NCBI RefSeq assembly: GCF_000960995.1
Contig: NZ_CP009432.1
Location: 62,001 to 126,000, forward strand
DNA length: 64,000 nucleotides
Direction: 5' to 3'
Source of the DNA: Burkholderia glumae LMG 2196 = ATCC 33617
Lineage (GTDB): Bacteria; Pseudomonadota; Gammaproteobacteria; Burkholderiales; Burkholderiaceae
Shown here: one piece after another, positions 1 through 9,173 of the stretch
Layout of the letters: every line of letters begins with the position of its first letter
How positions within the stretch are numbered: the first letter of the stretch is position 1
The notes under the pieces: generated by a model
The model's input: the letters and a program-made list of their open reading frames with translations, nothing else
Databases searched by the model: none
Told to the model about the DNA's origin: nothing
Made by a program: the position numbers and the translations under genes

Positions 1-11
1 CGAGTACAGCG

Positions 12-434
12 ATGAAACTGGCTATGCGTCTTGCCGACAAGGCTGGAGTCCTGGGATCTGTCGTCTCTGCTATGGGCTGCGCCGCGTGTTTTCCTGCGCT
101 CGCCAGCTTGGGCTCGGCCGTCGGGTTGGGTTTCCTCCAGCAGTACGAGGGTCTATTTGTGTCGCGGCTTCTGCCGTTATTCGCCGCGCTGGCTTTTGCA
201 GCGAATGCGTTGGGCTGGTTGCACCATCGGCAGTGGCTTCGCAGTCTGTTCGGCATGATCGGTCCTGCCGTCGTCTTCGTCAGCGTCGCGTGGCTGCTCG
301 GCAACTGGTGGACGGAAGCGTTGATCTATGCCGGCCTGGCGCTGATGGTCGGTGTATCGATATGGGATCTTGCCATGCGGTCCCACCGACGCTGCGGGCC
401 AGATGTCTGCGATTCGCCGGCAGAACGTAAATAA
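12..434 (+). CDS. merC: MerC-type mercury transport protein
   Basis: A 140-residue inner-membrane protein that would bring Hg(II) into the cytoplasm for reduction by MerA. The protein is hydrophobic with about four membrane segments. An early MGCAACFPA motif places the cysteine pair C23/C26 inside the first hydrophobic helix, as in the MerC family. A second cysteine pair lies in the C-terminal tail (CGPDVC). It is 27 bp upstream of merA in the same direction, which fits a mer operon whose earlier genes (merR, merT, merP) would lie before the window. Confidence 0.85.
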   Translation: MKLAMRLADKAGVLGSVVSAMGCAACFPALASLGSAVGLGFLQQYEGLFVSRLLPLFAALAFAANALGWLHHRQWLRSLFGMIGPAVVFVSVAWLLGNWWTEALIYAGLALMVGVSIWDLAMRSHRRCGPDVCDSPAERK

Positions 435-461
435 AGCGGCCGTTATTCAAGTTTAGAAACC

Positions 462-1874
462 ATGACGCGATCAAAACTCCAACCGCACATTGCCGTGATC
501 GGCAGCGGCGGCGCTGCGATGGCCGCGGCGCTCAAGGCTGCCGAGCATGGCGCACGCGTAACAGTCATCGAGCGTGGCACCATCGGCGGCACTTGCGTGA
601 ATACTGGGTGCGTGCCATCCAAGATCATGATCCGCGCTGCCCAGATCGCACACCTGCGCACAAGCAGCCCATTCGACGACGGCGTCGCCGCAGTCGCACC
701 TTCGATCGATCGTGGACACCTGCTCGCGCAGCAGCAGGCGCGCGTCGAGGAACTGCGCCATGCCAAGTACGAAAGCATCCTGGACGGCAATGCAGCGATC
801 ACCGTGTTGCCCGGAAACGCGCGCTTCAAGGACGGCCGCACCCTCGTTGTGCGGCTGCATGAGGGGGGCGAACGAGTGGTCGCCTTCGACCGCTGCCTGA
901 TCGCCACCGGTGCCAGTCCTACCATTCCGCCGATCCCCGGCTTGATGGACACGCCCTACTGGACCTCGACCGAAGCCCTGAACAGCGACGCAATTCCCGC
1001 TCGATTGACCATCATCGGTTCCTCGATCGTCGCGGCCGAGATGGCGCAAGCCTTCGCACGGCTGGGCAGCCGCGTGACGATTCTGGCGCGCAGCAGGCTA
1101 GTCTTCCGCGAGGATCCGGCCATTGGCGAGACCTTGACGGCCGTCTTCCGCCGCGAAGGGATCGAGGTGCTACAGCATACGCAGGCGAGCCTAGTCGAGC
1201 ATCGGGACAGCGAATTCGTGCTGACGACCGGGCACGGCGAGTTGCGCGCAGACAGGCTGCTGGTCGCCACCGGCCGCAGTGCGAATACGCACGACCTGAA
1301 TCTCGAAGCCGCCAGCGTAACGATGAATACGGAAGGCGCGATTGTCGTCGATCCCGCGATGCGCACCAGCGCGCCAGATATCTATGGAGCCGGGGACTGC
1401 ACCGACCTGCCGCAGTTCGTCTACGTTGCGGCAGCGGCCGGCACGCGTGCGGCGATCAACATGACGGGGGGCGAGGCGACGCTCGATCTGAGCGCAATGC
1501 CTGCTGTGGTGTTCACCGATCCGCAGGTCGCCACGGTTGGACTGTCCGAAGCAAAGGCGCACCTCAGTGGGATCGAGACCGACAGCCGTACGCTCACGCT
1601 CGACAACGTGCCGCGCGCACTCGCCAACTTTGATACACGCGGTTTCATAAAGCTCGTCATCGAGGAAGGCACGCGCCGGCTGATCGGCGTGCAGGCGGTC
1701 GCACCGGAGGCTGGCGAATTGATCCAGGCTGCAGCGCTTGCAATCCACACCCGAATGACGGTCGAGGAATTGGCCGATCGGTTGTTCCCTTATCTGACGA
1801 TGGTGGAAGGGCTGAAGCTTGCGGCACAGACCTTTCGGACAGACGTGAAACAATTGTCCTGTTGCGCCGGATAG
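462..1874 (+). CDS. merA: Mercuric reductase, short form without the N-terminal HMA domain
   Basis: Cytoplasmic flavoprotein disulfide reductase that uses NADPH to reduce Hg(II) to volatile Hg(0). The FAD-binding GSGGAAMAAA stretch is at residues 14-23 and the redox-active cysteines of CVNTGC are C45/C50. A second dinucleotide fold (IIGSSIVAAEMA) and the ATGRSANT segment follow. The C-terminus LSCCAG carries the vicinal pair C467/C468 that hands Hg(II) to the active site. At 470 residues it lacks the roughly 90-residue metal-binding domain of Tn501-type MerA. No merD or merE follows. Confidence 0.93.
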   Translation: MTRSKLQPHIAVIGSGGAAMAAALKAAEHGARVTVIERGTIGGTCVNTGCVPSKIMIRAAQIAHLRTSSPFDDGVAAVAPSIDRGHLLAQQQARVEELRHAKYESILDGNAAITVLPGNARFKDGRTLVVRLHEGGERVVAFDRCLIATGASPTIPPIPGLMDTPYWTSTEALNSDAIPARLTIIGSSIVAAEMAQAFARLGSRVTILARSRLVFREDPAIGETLTAVFRREGIEVLQHTQASLVEHRDSEFVLTTGHGELRADRLLVATGRSANTHDLNLEAASVTMNTEGAIVVDPAMRTSAPDIYGAGDCTDLPQFVYVAAAAGTRAAINMTGGEATLDLSAMPAVVFTDPQVATVGLSEAKAHLSGIETDSRTLTLDNVPRALANFDTRGFIKLVIEEGTRRLIGVQAVAPEAGELIQAAALAIHTRMTVEELADRLFPYLTMVEGLKLAAQTFRTDVKQLSCCAG

Positions 1875-2159
1875 GAGACAGACAGGCAACCGCAGCACCT
1901 GGCCGATCTGTTCAGCCCGTCGAGAGCAGCAGGGACGATGACTTCGACAAGCGGATGCACGATCTGCCGGGCGACAAATCCAGCGAGGTAGACGATCTCA
2001 ACTGTTTCTCGGAGAGTGGTGCCCGAATGGAACGCACGGACCGCTACTGGCGCCTGCTTAAGCCGGTTGTCTGTTCCGTTGCTCCGTGGACTTCAGATTG
2101 CGAAGGTGTGGATCAAGGACATCAGTTGGTCCGAATAAGCAAACGGGAATGCACACGAC
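1875..2159. other. Intergenic stretch between merA and dif-like site A, no gene recognised
   Basis: Open frames here look random and match no mer gene that I recognise. The mer operon therefore ends abruptly before the recombinase module. This may mark an old integration boundary. Confidence 0.4.
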
Positions 2160-2187
2160 CGGACAGATAACGCACATTATCGGTCCG
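2160..2187. other. dif-like site A (11-6-11 inverted repeat)
   Basis: Two 11-bp arms matching at 10 of 11 positions flank the hexamer CGCACA (2171-2176). The inner core reads GATAA-CGCACA-TTATC. The ATAA-6-TTAT spacing is that of bacterial dif/Xer sites. The site ends 28 bp before the start of the recombinase at 2216. It could instead be an operator for that gene. Confidence 0.5.
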
Positions 2188-2215
2188 TCATCGTTTTTTC
2201 TCTAAACTGGCGTTC

Positions 2216-3907
2216 ATGGAAATGCGCGACACCCTCCCCACCGACATGACCGAACTTAGCTTTCCCGACGAAGCCCAACTCGCCGCGCTGCGCGGCTGGT
2301 ACGCCGGCCTGGACGCGAGGGCTGCCGTGGGCCGTTATCTCGGCGATCGCCGGGAAGCAGGAGCATCGTCGCGCGGCATCCTCGGCGAGATTCGCCAGCG
2401 GCTCGTCGCATACGCGCAGACTCGGCACCGCGCCGACCTGGCGGCCGCGTTCGTCGTTCGCCCAACAAGGACATCGGGCGACAGCGTGGCCCGCGCGATC
2501 GAAACGCTTCGCAACCTGCCCGTGCCGGCGCCGCTGATCACCGACGCGATCGACCAGTGGCTGTCGCCCCGTATTGTTGGGGCGCTACTCGCGCACGGGA
2601 TTCGGACGCTCGCCGAGCTGACCGTGCGGATCCCGCGGCGACGCCGGTGGTGGTCCTCAATCTCGGGACTCGGCGTCGCCGGCGCGCGCCGCATCGAGGC
2701 GTTCTTTGCTACGCACCCAGCACTGACCGAACGGGCGCGAGCATTGATCATTGCTGCGCCCACCGGCGACATCGTCCCGTGGGAACAGCTGCGCGTGCCA
2801 CACGAGGTCGACGGTTCGCGCGGCCAGTTTCGCGCACCACTAAACGCTTGCCTGCTGAACGCGTCAAACGACTACGAGGCGATCCAGTCCTGGCTTTCGC
2901 TGCACGAGACGGCGGCCACGCAGCGGGCCTATCGGAAGGAGGCAGAGCGTCTGCTCCTTTGGTCAATCGTAGAACGCGGCCGCGCACTGTCGTCGCTCAC
3001 TACCGATGACGCGATCGCGTACCGTGGCTTCCTGCGGCGACCGACGCCGCGCGAGCGCTGGGTCGGGCCATCGCGGCCACGGCATAGCATCGAGTGGCGG
3101 CCGTTCACGGGCCCGCTGTCCGCTCGCTCTGCGGCGTACGCGCTGAACATCTTGTCGGCATTGTTTCGCTGGCTGGTCGAACAACGCTACGTGCTTGCGA
3201 ATCCGTTCGCCTGCGTCAAGATCAAGAGCCACGCGCAGCGTGCGGGACTAGACGTTTCTCGGGGCTTTTCCGAAAGCGAGTGGGTGCTGATCCGCACGCT
3301 CGCCGACGGCCTCGAGTGGTCGTACGGCTGGAGCGCGCCGGCCGCGCAGCGCCTGCGATTCCTGCTGGACTTCGGCTACGCGACTGGCCTGCGCGCGAGC
3401 GAGCTGGTCGGCGCGACGCTTGGCGACATCCGCCGCGACGAGCACGGCGATCACTGGCTGCACGTGCTCGGCAAGGGTGGCAAGCTCGGCAAGGTGACGC
3501 TGCCGACGCTCGCCCGAACCGCGCTGGATCAATATCTCGTGCAGCGAGGGCAGCCGGTCACGCCGACGCTCTGGAACCCCGTGACGCCGCTTGTCGCGAG
3601 TCTCGAGGAGGATGGCGCAGGCATCGAACCCCGGCGCCTCTGGCGCGTGCTTCGCCGGTTTTTCGCGCTGGTGGCCGACGCGATCCAGGACGAACGGCCA
3701 GCGACCGCTGAGAAGTTGCGCCGCGCAAGCCCGCACTGGATGCGTCACACGCACGCGTCGCACGCGCTGGCGCGGGGCGCCGAGTTGATCATGGTGCGCG
3801 ACAACCTGCGCCATGCGTCGATCTCGACGACGTCGACCTATCTGCACAGCGACGAAGTGCAGCGGGCTCGCCAGTTTGATCAGGCGTTCGGAGCCCACAA
3901 AGGATAG
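2216..3907 (+). CDS. Large tyrosine recombinase with N-terminal Phage_int_SAM_2 (DUF3701)-like domain
   Basis: 563 residues, about twice the size of XerC/D. The N-terminal half has the RRRRWWSSISGLGVAGARRI motif typical of this family. A core-binding SAM-like domain follows (TQRAYRKEAERLLLW). The C-terminal catalytic domain looks intact: Arg in TGLRASEL, Lys in GKGGKLGK, HWMRH box, LRHAS histidine and terminal Tyr in TSTYLH. It is homologous to the intact genes at 11615-13456 and 48782-50542. Its start is 28 bp after dif-like site A. Expected to perform conservative site-specific recombination; the substrate is not known from sequence. Confidence 0.85.
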   Translation: MEMRDTLPTDMTELSFPDEAQLAALRGWYAGLDARAAVGRYLGDRREAGASSRGILGEIRQRLVAYAQTRHRADLAAAFVVRPTRTSGDSVARAIETLRNLPVPAPLITDAIDQWLSPRIVGALLAHGIRTLAELTVRIPRRRRWWSSISGLGVAGARRIEAFFATHPALTERARALIIAAPTGDIVPWEQLRVPHEVDGSRGQFRAPLNACLLNASNDYEAIQSWLSLHETAATQRAYRKEAERLLLWSIVERGRALSSLTTDDAIAYRGFLRRPTPRERWVGPSRPRHSIEWRPFTGPLSARSAAYALNILSALFRWLVEQRYVLANPFACVKIKSHAQRAGLDVSRGFSESEWVLIRTLADGLEWSYGWSAPAAQRLRFLLDFGYATGLRASELVGATLGDIRRDEHGDHWLHVLGKGGKLGKVTLPTLARTALDQYLVQRGQPVTPTLWNPVTPLVASLEEDGAGIEPRRLWRVLRRFFALVADAIQDERPATAEKLRRASPHWMRHTHASHALARGAELIMVRDNLRHASISTTSTYLHSDEVQRARQFDQAFGAHKG

Positions 3908-4014
3908 TCCACCAACAGACCGACAACGCTAAGCTGATAAGGACACTGAATTTCTCCGTGAAATCATCGGGTTAAGGTGTTTTTGGCGAAAATCTCACGA
4001 ATCCCGGCCGACCC

Positions 4015-5490
4015 TCAGACCAGATAGCGATACGGCTCGATGCCGTTCGCCTTGCACGTCTCGACGAGGGAGTACAGGTTGGCACTGGCCTGCGCACCGG
4101 CGACCGTATCAGAGAACAGCCAGCCCTTGCGGCCGACGACGAACGGCCTTATCGCGTTCTCGCACAGGTTGTTCGAGATCGGCCAGTTGCCGTTCTCGAC
4201 GTAGCGGACCAGCTTGGGCCACTGTCCGTTCATGTACTGCAATGCCTTGCCGAGCAAACTCGACGGCACGACGCCCGGCAGATGCTCGATTAGCATGCGC
4301 TCGATGATGACGAGCACGCGGGCGCTGTACCGGGCGCGCAGCCGTCGCCGACGTTCAGACTCCCACTTCGCGCTGCGCGCCTCGGCCGCGAATAGCTTGC
4401 CGATCAGTGCCACGAAGCGTGTGGCCAGCAGATCCGGTGAGCGTGCCGCCTTCGGCACCGACTCCTCGGCCTTGATGAAGCCGCGGCGCACGTGTGCCCA
4501 GCATCCGAGATGCACGAGCTGGTGATCGTGGGCGATGCCGTTATAGAGCTCGTAGCCATCCGTCATCAGCGCAGTGCCGGGCTGTACACCGGCATACAGC
4601 TTCTGCGCATGTTGAGCACCGCGCCCGGGCGAGTAGGAGAACATCCGCACGGACGGCCCCGAGCCGTTGACCTGCGCCCACAGGTAACTCTTCGTCTGCG
4701 GCCTTCGTCCTGGTTCCTTCAGCACCTGGAACGTGGTTTCGTCGCCGTAGATCAAGTTCGATTCGAGCAGCGCGTCGCGCATCAGGTTGATCACCGGCTG
4801 CGTGGCCAGACCTACCCGCACCACGCTGGCGGCCAGCGTATTCGACGAGATGTCACCGCCGAAGCGACGCAGCAGTGTGGCCTGACGATACAGCGGCATG
4901 CCGTACTGGTACTTGCCGGTGATGATCCACGCCAGCGCGGATTCCGTGAGCAGCCCGCGCGGAATGATGCGCGTCGGCGCCAGCGTGACCTTGATGCCGA
5001 GATCGCAGCATGGGCACGCGTACTTGACCCGCTGGTGCTGAACGACGCGCACTTGCTCGGGAATCACGTCGAGCTGTTCGCTCGTTTCCACGCCGATCTC
5101 GACGAGGGCCTGGCCGTCATGGGCGCAGAACCGTTCGGACTCGGGCAGCTCGTGCCGCACGACCTCGCGCGGCAGATTCGGATCGAGTGGTTTGCGCCCG
5201 CGCTTGCCTCGCGTGTGGGCCGCGACCGATGTACCGGGCATATCCTCGCGCGCGGGCGCGTCGGCAGTCGTCGCCAGCGCCTCGGCTTCGTTGAACAGGC
5301 CGAGCTGGTCGGCATGGCGCGCCTCGCTCGAGGCGCCGAACAGTTCGTGCTTGTAGGCCCGCAGTTTCTCTTCGGCCAGATCGCGCTGAGCCGTCACGAG
5401 CCGAAGCTCACCGCGCAGCGCATCGCGTTCGGCGAGCAGTGCCTGGTATTCCTCAACACTCGGCATGACGGGGCTGTTCGGCATGGCCAA
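4015..5490 (-). CDS. tnpC: IS66 transposase TnpC, C-terminally truncated
   Basis: DDE transposase of the IS66 group with the N-terminal coiled coil, the zinc-finger-like CPCCDLG segment, YGDETTFQV and a C-terminal NLCENAIRPF box. It ends after YRYLV at 491 residues. The copy at 28102 continues for 29 more residues, so the element boundary supplied this stop codon. Probably immobile. Confidence 0.85.
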   Translation of the reverse strand: MAMPNSPVMPSVEEYQALLAERDALRGELRLVTAQRDLAEEKLRAYKHELFGASSEARHADQLGLFNEAEALATTADAPAREDMPGTSVAAHTRGKRGRKPLDPNLPREVVRHELPESERFCAHDGQALVEIGVETSEQLDVIPEQVRVVQHQRVKYACPCCDLGIKVTLAPTRIIPRGLLTESALAWIITGKYQYGMPLYRQATLLRRFGGDISSNTLAASVVRVGLATQPVINLMRDALLESNLIYGDETTFQVLKEPGRRPQTKSYLWAQVNGSGPSVRMFSYSPGRGAQHAQKLYAGVQPGTALMTDGYELYNGIAHDHQLVHLGCWAHVRRGFIKAEESVPKAARSPDLLATRFVALIGKLFAAEARSAKWESERRRRLRARYSARVLVIIERMLIEHLPGVVPSSLLGKALQYMNGQWPKLVRYVENGNWPISNNLCENAIRPFVVGRKGWLFSDTVAGAQASANLYSLVETCKANGIEPYRYLV

Positions 5491-5515
5491 TTAGACCACG
5501 CCACCTGCGTGGTGT

Positions 5516-5866
5516 TCAGCTCATCCGCGCGTAATATCGCTGGGGATGCTTCTGGATCACGGCCAGGTCGATGCCGTCGAGCAGCCAGTGCAACTGCTCG
5601 GTGCTGATCGTGATCGTGTCGCCACCGTTCGGCCAGACGAAGCGGTCGGCTTCGAGTCGCTTGAGCAGTAACCAGAAACCGTTGCCGCCCCAGCCGAGGA
5701 TCTTGACTCGATCACGACGGCGGTTGCCGAAGACGAACAGCGCCGAGGTCATTGAGTTCAGGCGCATCGCCTGTTCGACCAGGATCGACAGCCCGTTGAT
5801 GCCCATGCGGAAGTCGACCGGATCGCGATGCAGGTAGACCTTCAGCCCTTCGTCGAACCGGAACAC
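5516..5866 (-). CDS. tnpB: IS66 accessory protein TnpB
   Basis: 116 residues with the family hallmark DFRMGINGLSILV and a WGGNGFWLLLKRLE segment (IS66 Orf2 family). Overlaps the 3' end of tnpA and lies 25 bp before tnpC, the usual IS66 order. An identical copy is at 29690-30040. Confidence 0.9.
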   Translation of the reverse strand: MFRFDEGLKVYLHRDPVDFRMGINGLSILVEQAMRLNSMTSALFVFGNRRRDRVKILGWGGNGFWLLLKRLEADRFVWPNGGDTITISTEQLHWLLDGIDLAVIQKHPQRYYARMS

Positions 5867-6351
5867 GGCAGCCTCCCGAGCATCTGGACGAGCATCGTCA
5901 GTTCATCGAAGTTCGCCTGGCTCAGCTCCAAGGAAACGCCGTTTGGTAAGTGCACCTTCAGCGAGGACACCGCAGCCGATTTAGCCGGAGTGGGGGCAGC
6001 CGCAGAGGTGACGACCTGCATGAAGGCTGATTCCTCAGGCACGGAAGCCGTCGACAACTCGACGCGAGCCTCTCGTGACGGCTCCGCCGCGGAGCTGGCT
6101 ATCTCGCCCGCGGCTTGTTCGCGCTGATACTTGGAAATCCACGTCCGAACGAGGTTCGGATTGATGTCGTGCTCCATGGCCGTCCGCGCGATCGACACCC
6201 CTGGCTTCAGACACGCCTGTATCAACTCGCGCTTCGCATCCTCGTCGTACTTGCGCCGTCCGTCTCGCTTGCGATCGGCCACCAACCGGCTCTGCAAACC
6301 TCCGTGTTGCTCGTTCATGCACACCTGTCCACGCTCATTGAACATGGACAC
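5842..6351 (-). CDS. tnpA: IS66 accessory protein TnpA (HTH)
   Basis: Helix-turn-helix protein of the IS3/IS66 OrfA type (RRKYDEDAKRELIQACLKPGVS and NLVRTWISKYQREQ). Translation may start at 6351 or at the internal Met at 6318. An identical copy is at 30016-30525. Confidence 0.85.
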   Translation of the reverse strand: MSMFNERGQVCMNEQHGGLQSRLVADRKRDGRRKYDEDAKRELIQACLKPGVSIARTAMEHDINPNLVRTWISKYQREQAAGEIASSAAEPSREARVELSTASVPEESAFMQVVTSAAAPTPAKSAAVSSLKVHLPNGVSLELSQANFDELTMLVQMLGRLPCSGSTKG

Positions 6352-6406
6352 GTAGCCTCGGTGAATCAGCCTCGTCGTGCAATGGCGTCCTTCAAAGAGC
6401 GCTTAC

Positions 6407-6642
6407 CTTTCTCGCGCTCCATCAGATACTTCGAAATCCACTTGCGTAGCAGGTTGGCGTTGATCCCGTGCTCCTGCGCCAAGCGAGCCACCGACACGCC
6501 CGGGCGTAACGCCGCCTCGACCAATGCGCGTTTGCCCTTCTCGTCGTAGCGGCGACGGCCGTCGCTGTTTTGACGAACCACTCTCAACTCAGAGTCTTTG
6601 TCAGCCATAGGTGTCCACCTCCCAAATAGGTGGACACCTATG
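6407..6642 (-). pseudogene. Remnant of a second IS66-type element: 5' end of tnpA and terminal hairpin
   Basis: The frame starting at 6608 (MADKDSELRVVRQNSDG) encodes an HTH protein like TnpA but distinct in sequence. It is cut at 6406 by IS66 copy 1. The start codon lies in a perfect 15-bp inverted repeat (6606-6620 and 6628-6642, 7-nt loop) containing AGGTGTCCACC, presumably the subterminal region of the interrupted element. Confidence 0.7.
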
Positions 6643-6650
6643 CTCCTCGC

Positions 6651-7205
6651 TCAGAGCGCCGTTGGGTAGACGCCGACAATGGACCGCATACAGATGACGC
6701 GCCAGGCGATCAGCGCGGCGGCTCCGGTTACAACGCCGCCGAGCACCCGTTGCAGCCATCGCGGGGTCGGCGTGGTGTTGGTGATGGGCGTGCCCACCAC
6801 GAAGTCGTAGCACTGCTGGGTACCAAGGCCGACGAGACCGAGGCTCACCCCGGTCAGCGCGTGCTCGAGCGTCGAGACGGCGTCGTTCCAATGCAGCGCC
6901 GCGCGGATCGCCTGACGCGCGGCCAGCACGTGTCGATCTCCGTGGAGCGCGGCCGAGCGTTCACCGTCCGCCCATAGGAACAGCCACCACGCCAGACTCA
7001 ATGCCGTGGCGGCCAGCAACAGATGCCAGCCGTGCCGGAGTGCCGCTCGCCAATCCCGCGCGGCGAGTCGCTTCCCGATTCGAGCGAGGCGCGTCGGGGC
7101 GTGGCGCGCGGGGGCGACCTCGCGGGCGCCACCGTCGGCGGCGGCGATATCAGGGCCGCGGCTGCGGCGGCCGCGGGCGCTCGGTGGCCGATCGACATGT
7201 CTCAC
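6651..7205 (-). CDS. Uncharacterised membrane protein
   Basis: 184 residues with a basic N-terminal third, then a hydrophobic helix (HLLLAATALSLAWWLFLWA) and two further hydrophobic stretches near the C-terminus (TGVSLGLVGLG and LGGVVTGAAALIAWRVI). I do not recognise the family. It overlaps the 3' end of the gene at 7150-7929 in another frame, so the two are probably translated together. Confidence 0.55.
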   Translation of the reverse strand: MRHVDRPPSARGRRSRGPDIAAADGGAREVAPARHAPTRLARIGKRLAARDWRAALRHGWHLLLAATALSLAWWLFLWADGERSAALHGDRHVLAARQAIRAALHWNDAVSTLEHALTGVSLGLVGLGTQQCYDFVVGTPITNTTPTPRWLQRVLGGVVTGAAALIAWRVICMRSIVGVYPTAL

Positions 7206-7929
7206 GCGCCCGCCTCGCGGCGACCGCGCTCGAGACGTCGTGAGGCGGCCCTGCCTCGCCGGAGGGGGATTGCGCGGCCAGCTCGCGGCGAAAGCGCGCC
7301 TCGAGCGCCGGGTCCACCAGCGGGCGCGTTTCTGCCTGCCGGTACGCCTGACGGACGAGGTCGATGGCCAGCTCGAAATGCCTCACGTAGTCGGCCACCA
7401 GCGCGGACGGCGCGACGCCGATGTCGCCCCGGATGCGGCTGGCGAGCTGCGCGGCCAGCAGGCCGTAGTGCATCGTCTGGTGCGCTTCCAGTTCATAGAA
7501 GCCGGCATGGCGCGTCTGGCCCGCGAAGATTGCCCGGATTCCATCCTGGCTGACCGCGAACGCGACGGGCAGCTCGCGCACGTCGGCCACCAGCTGAATC
7601 GGCAGATCCGTCCAGACCGGTTCGGGCTCGAACTCGAATCCCAAGCGCACCTGATCCACGCGCTTGAAGGGGTCACCCTGTCCCACAGCCGCCAAGCCGG
7701 TTGCCACTTGGAGGTCCAAGAGATAGGCGCTGGCGCGCTGCGCAAAGGCCTCGAGCGCGCGCGCGACATCGAGTTGCGCATAGGCCTGGCGGTCCCGGAG
7801 CGCCGCAGCCTCGCGCAGGCGATCGCGGTGCCGGGTCCACAGCGAGATCCCGTTGTTGACCACGGCGCCGATGACGGCGCTCGAGGCCACCACGACCCAC
7901 CAGTTCACCGGCTGGACGTCCGCCGCCAT
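7150..7929 (-). CDS. Uncharacterised protein with an N-terminal membrane anchor
   Basis: 259 residues. One hydrophobic helix near the N-terminus (WWVVVASSAVIGAVVNNG) is followed by a basic heptad-like stretch (RHRDRLREAAALRDRQAYAQ) and a mostly helical soluble part. The low-complexity C-terminus is rich in Arg and Pro. The layout resembles the small membrane-anchored proteins often found on plasmids and prophages. Function unknown. It is followed by, and overlaps, the membrane protein ending at 6651. Confidence 0.6.
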   Translation of the reverse strand: MAADVQPVNWWVVVASSAVIGAVVNNGISLWTRHRDRLREAAALRDRQAYAQLDVARALEAFAQRASAYLLDLQVATGLAAVGQGDPFKRVDQVRLGFEFEPEPVWTDLPIQLVADVRELPVAFAVSQDGIRAIFAGQTRHAGFYELEAHQTMHYGLLAAQLASRIRGDIGVAPSALVADYVRHFELAIDLVRQAYRQAETRPLVDPALEARFRRELAAQSPSGEAGPPHDVSSAVAARRARETCRSATERPRPPQPRP

Positions 7930-8192
7930 ACCTGCCCCTTGCTCTCTGACGCCTCACGGCCGCCCGATCGCGGGCGCTTCATGGACGTGGTGTTTGATAC
8001 GGAAACCGTGGTGTCCCGCATGCTCGCGGGGCGGCCCGGTGACGGGTCGGTGCCGAGGCCGTCGCGCGTCGATCCCGCCGAGGCCCGCGCTGCGCGCCCG
8101 CCCGGCGGGGTCTGACGAGAACGGCGTGAAAACAGGGTGAAACACGATTTTTTGCAGATCGCCTGCAACGCCCCGGCTACTCCCCAAATCTG

Positions 8193-9173
8193 TCACCCAG
8201 CGGTGATTGCTCCGCGGCGACCCTTAGGATTGTAGACATCTCGGCGCTTCAGCCATGCAGCTGTTTTTCGAGAAATTGCCGAGGCAGAGGCGATGCGTCC
8301 GCTCAATTTTATTCGAAGCGATGCGACCGTTTCGGCGTCAAACTCCCCCTTAGCGAGGACGCCCTGGTCGTCAACAATCTGCTTGAGGCGCCGATTCGGC
8401 ACATGAATCCCCCTTCCGTTTACTGCGGCACCGGTGATGTGCTTGAATTGGCCTCGACCAAAGCTCTTATCTTTATGAGTTTCTAGACCCCGTAAGCGAA
8501 GTTTGTGCTTCACTTGGCGAAGGAGCGCGAGAGACGCGTGAGCACCGGAGAACGCCATATCGTCCACATATACGGTCATGACGACGCCGCGCTCGACAAC
8601 TAATTCATGAATTTTGTCAAACGTTTGATGATGAGCCCAATACGATAGCAACGGACTGAGCGGGCTCCCGGTCGGAAGATGCCCGTCTGTAGTGCACAGA
8701 TTGGCGAGCTTTCGGGCTAGATTAGGGGCCATATTGAGGCTATCGGAAAAGAACTCCTCGACTTGCTTCGTGCTCGTGGCTTCATAAAACGACTTCATGT
8801 CGGTGGTAACACAAGGCCCATGGGACACATGCTGCGAAGCATTGGTGATCGATGACCGTTTTCGCGTTGCAGAATGCAAAAATTCGGGGCGGATTACGCG
8901 GTCGAGCAACTCGCAGATCCGATAGTGCAGCCTCTCTGTCGTCCCTCTCGGGTCTTGGATATCGCGAGGTTTCTCAGGTCGCGATCTGTCCACCCAAGTC
9001 GCAAATTCTGGCGCCTGGGCACTTTGCCGAAGCGCTTTATTCGTGGTTTGCAAGAGATCCGTCAGCACGCTTAGCTGCCGAACTCCATACAGAGCACACC
9101 GACTGAGCTCGTAGCGACACGATTGGTTGGCCCTCAGGCGCCGTTTAAGCGCCGATCTTTTCTTGTTCATCAA
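8193..9173 (-). CDS. Retron-type reverse transcriptase
   Basis: 326 residues, a normal size for retron RTs. The catalytic blocks appear in order: a CVTTDMKSFYEA motif with the first Asp; LPTGSPLSPLLSYWAH in place of the usual QGAPTSP block; the catalytic YVDDMAFSG; and KHITGAAVNGRGIHVPN, the retron-specific VTG...VPN signature after the palm. There is no maturase or endonuclease domain, so it is not a group II intron protein. It starts inside the 3' end of the XRE gene (29-bp overlap), which implies translational coupling. It should reverse-transcribe the ncRNA at 9692-9877 into msDNA. Confidence 0.88.
   Translation of the reverse strand: MMNKKRSALKRRLRANQSCRYELSRCALYGVRQLSVLTDLLQTTNKALRQSAQAPEFATWVDRSRPEKPRDIQDPRGTTERLHYRICELLDRVIRPEFLHSATRKRSSITNASQHVSHGPCVTTDMKSFYEATSTKQVEEFFSDSLNMAPNLARKLANLCTTDGHLPTGSPLSPLLSYWAHHQTFDKIHELVVERGVVMTVYVDDMAFSGAHASLALLRQVKHKLRLRGLETHKDKSFGRGQFKHITGAAVNGRGIHVPNRRLKQIVDDQGVLAKGEFDAETVASLRIKLSGRIASASAISRKTAAWLKRRDVYNPKGRRGAITAG

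Larger units (their letters stand above)
4018..6406 (-). mobile_element. IS66 family element, copy 1, missing its tnpC-side end
   Basis: Nearly base-for-base identical to the copy at 28077-30580 (I noticed only three differences). The tnpA-side end is intact and finishes with the GTAAGCGCTC-type terminal repeat at 6406. The other end stops at 4018, about 115 bp short of copy 2, so tnpC loses its tail. It interrupts the tnpA of a second, different IS66-type element (6407-6608). Confidence 0.85.

Noticed and set aside
1862..2170. 102-residue frame after merA as merD/merE
   Set aside because: Shows no similarity to MerD or MerE motifs, has no ribosome-binding site and overlaps merA.
4492..5607. 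371-residue plus-strand frame inside IS66 (also 28666-29781)
   Set aside because: Appears identically in both IS66 copies only because it is opposite tnpC; composition is random.
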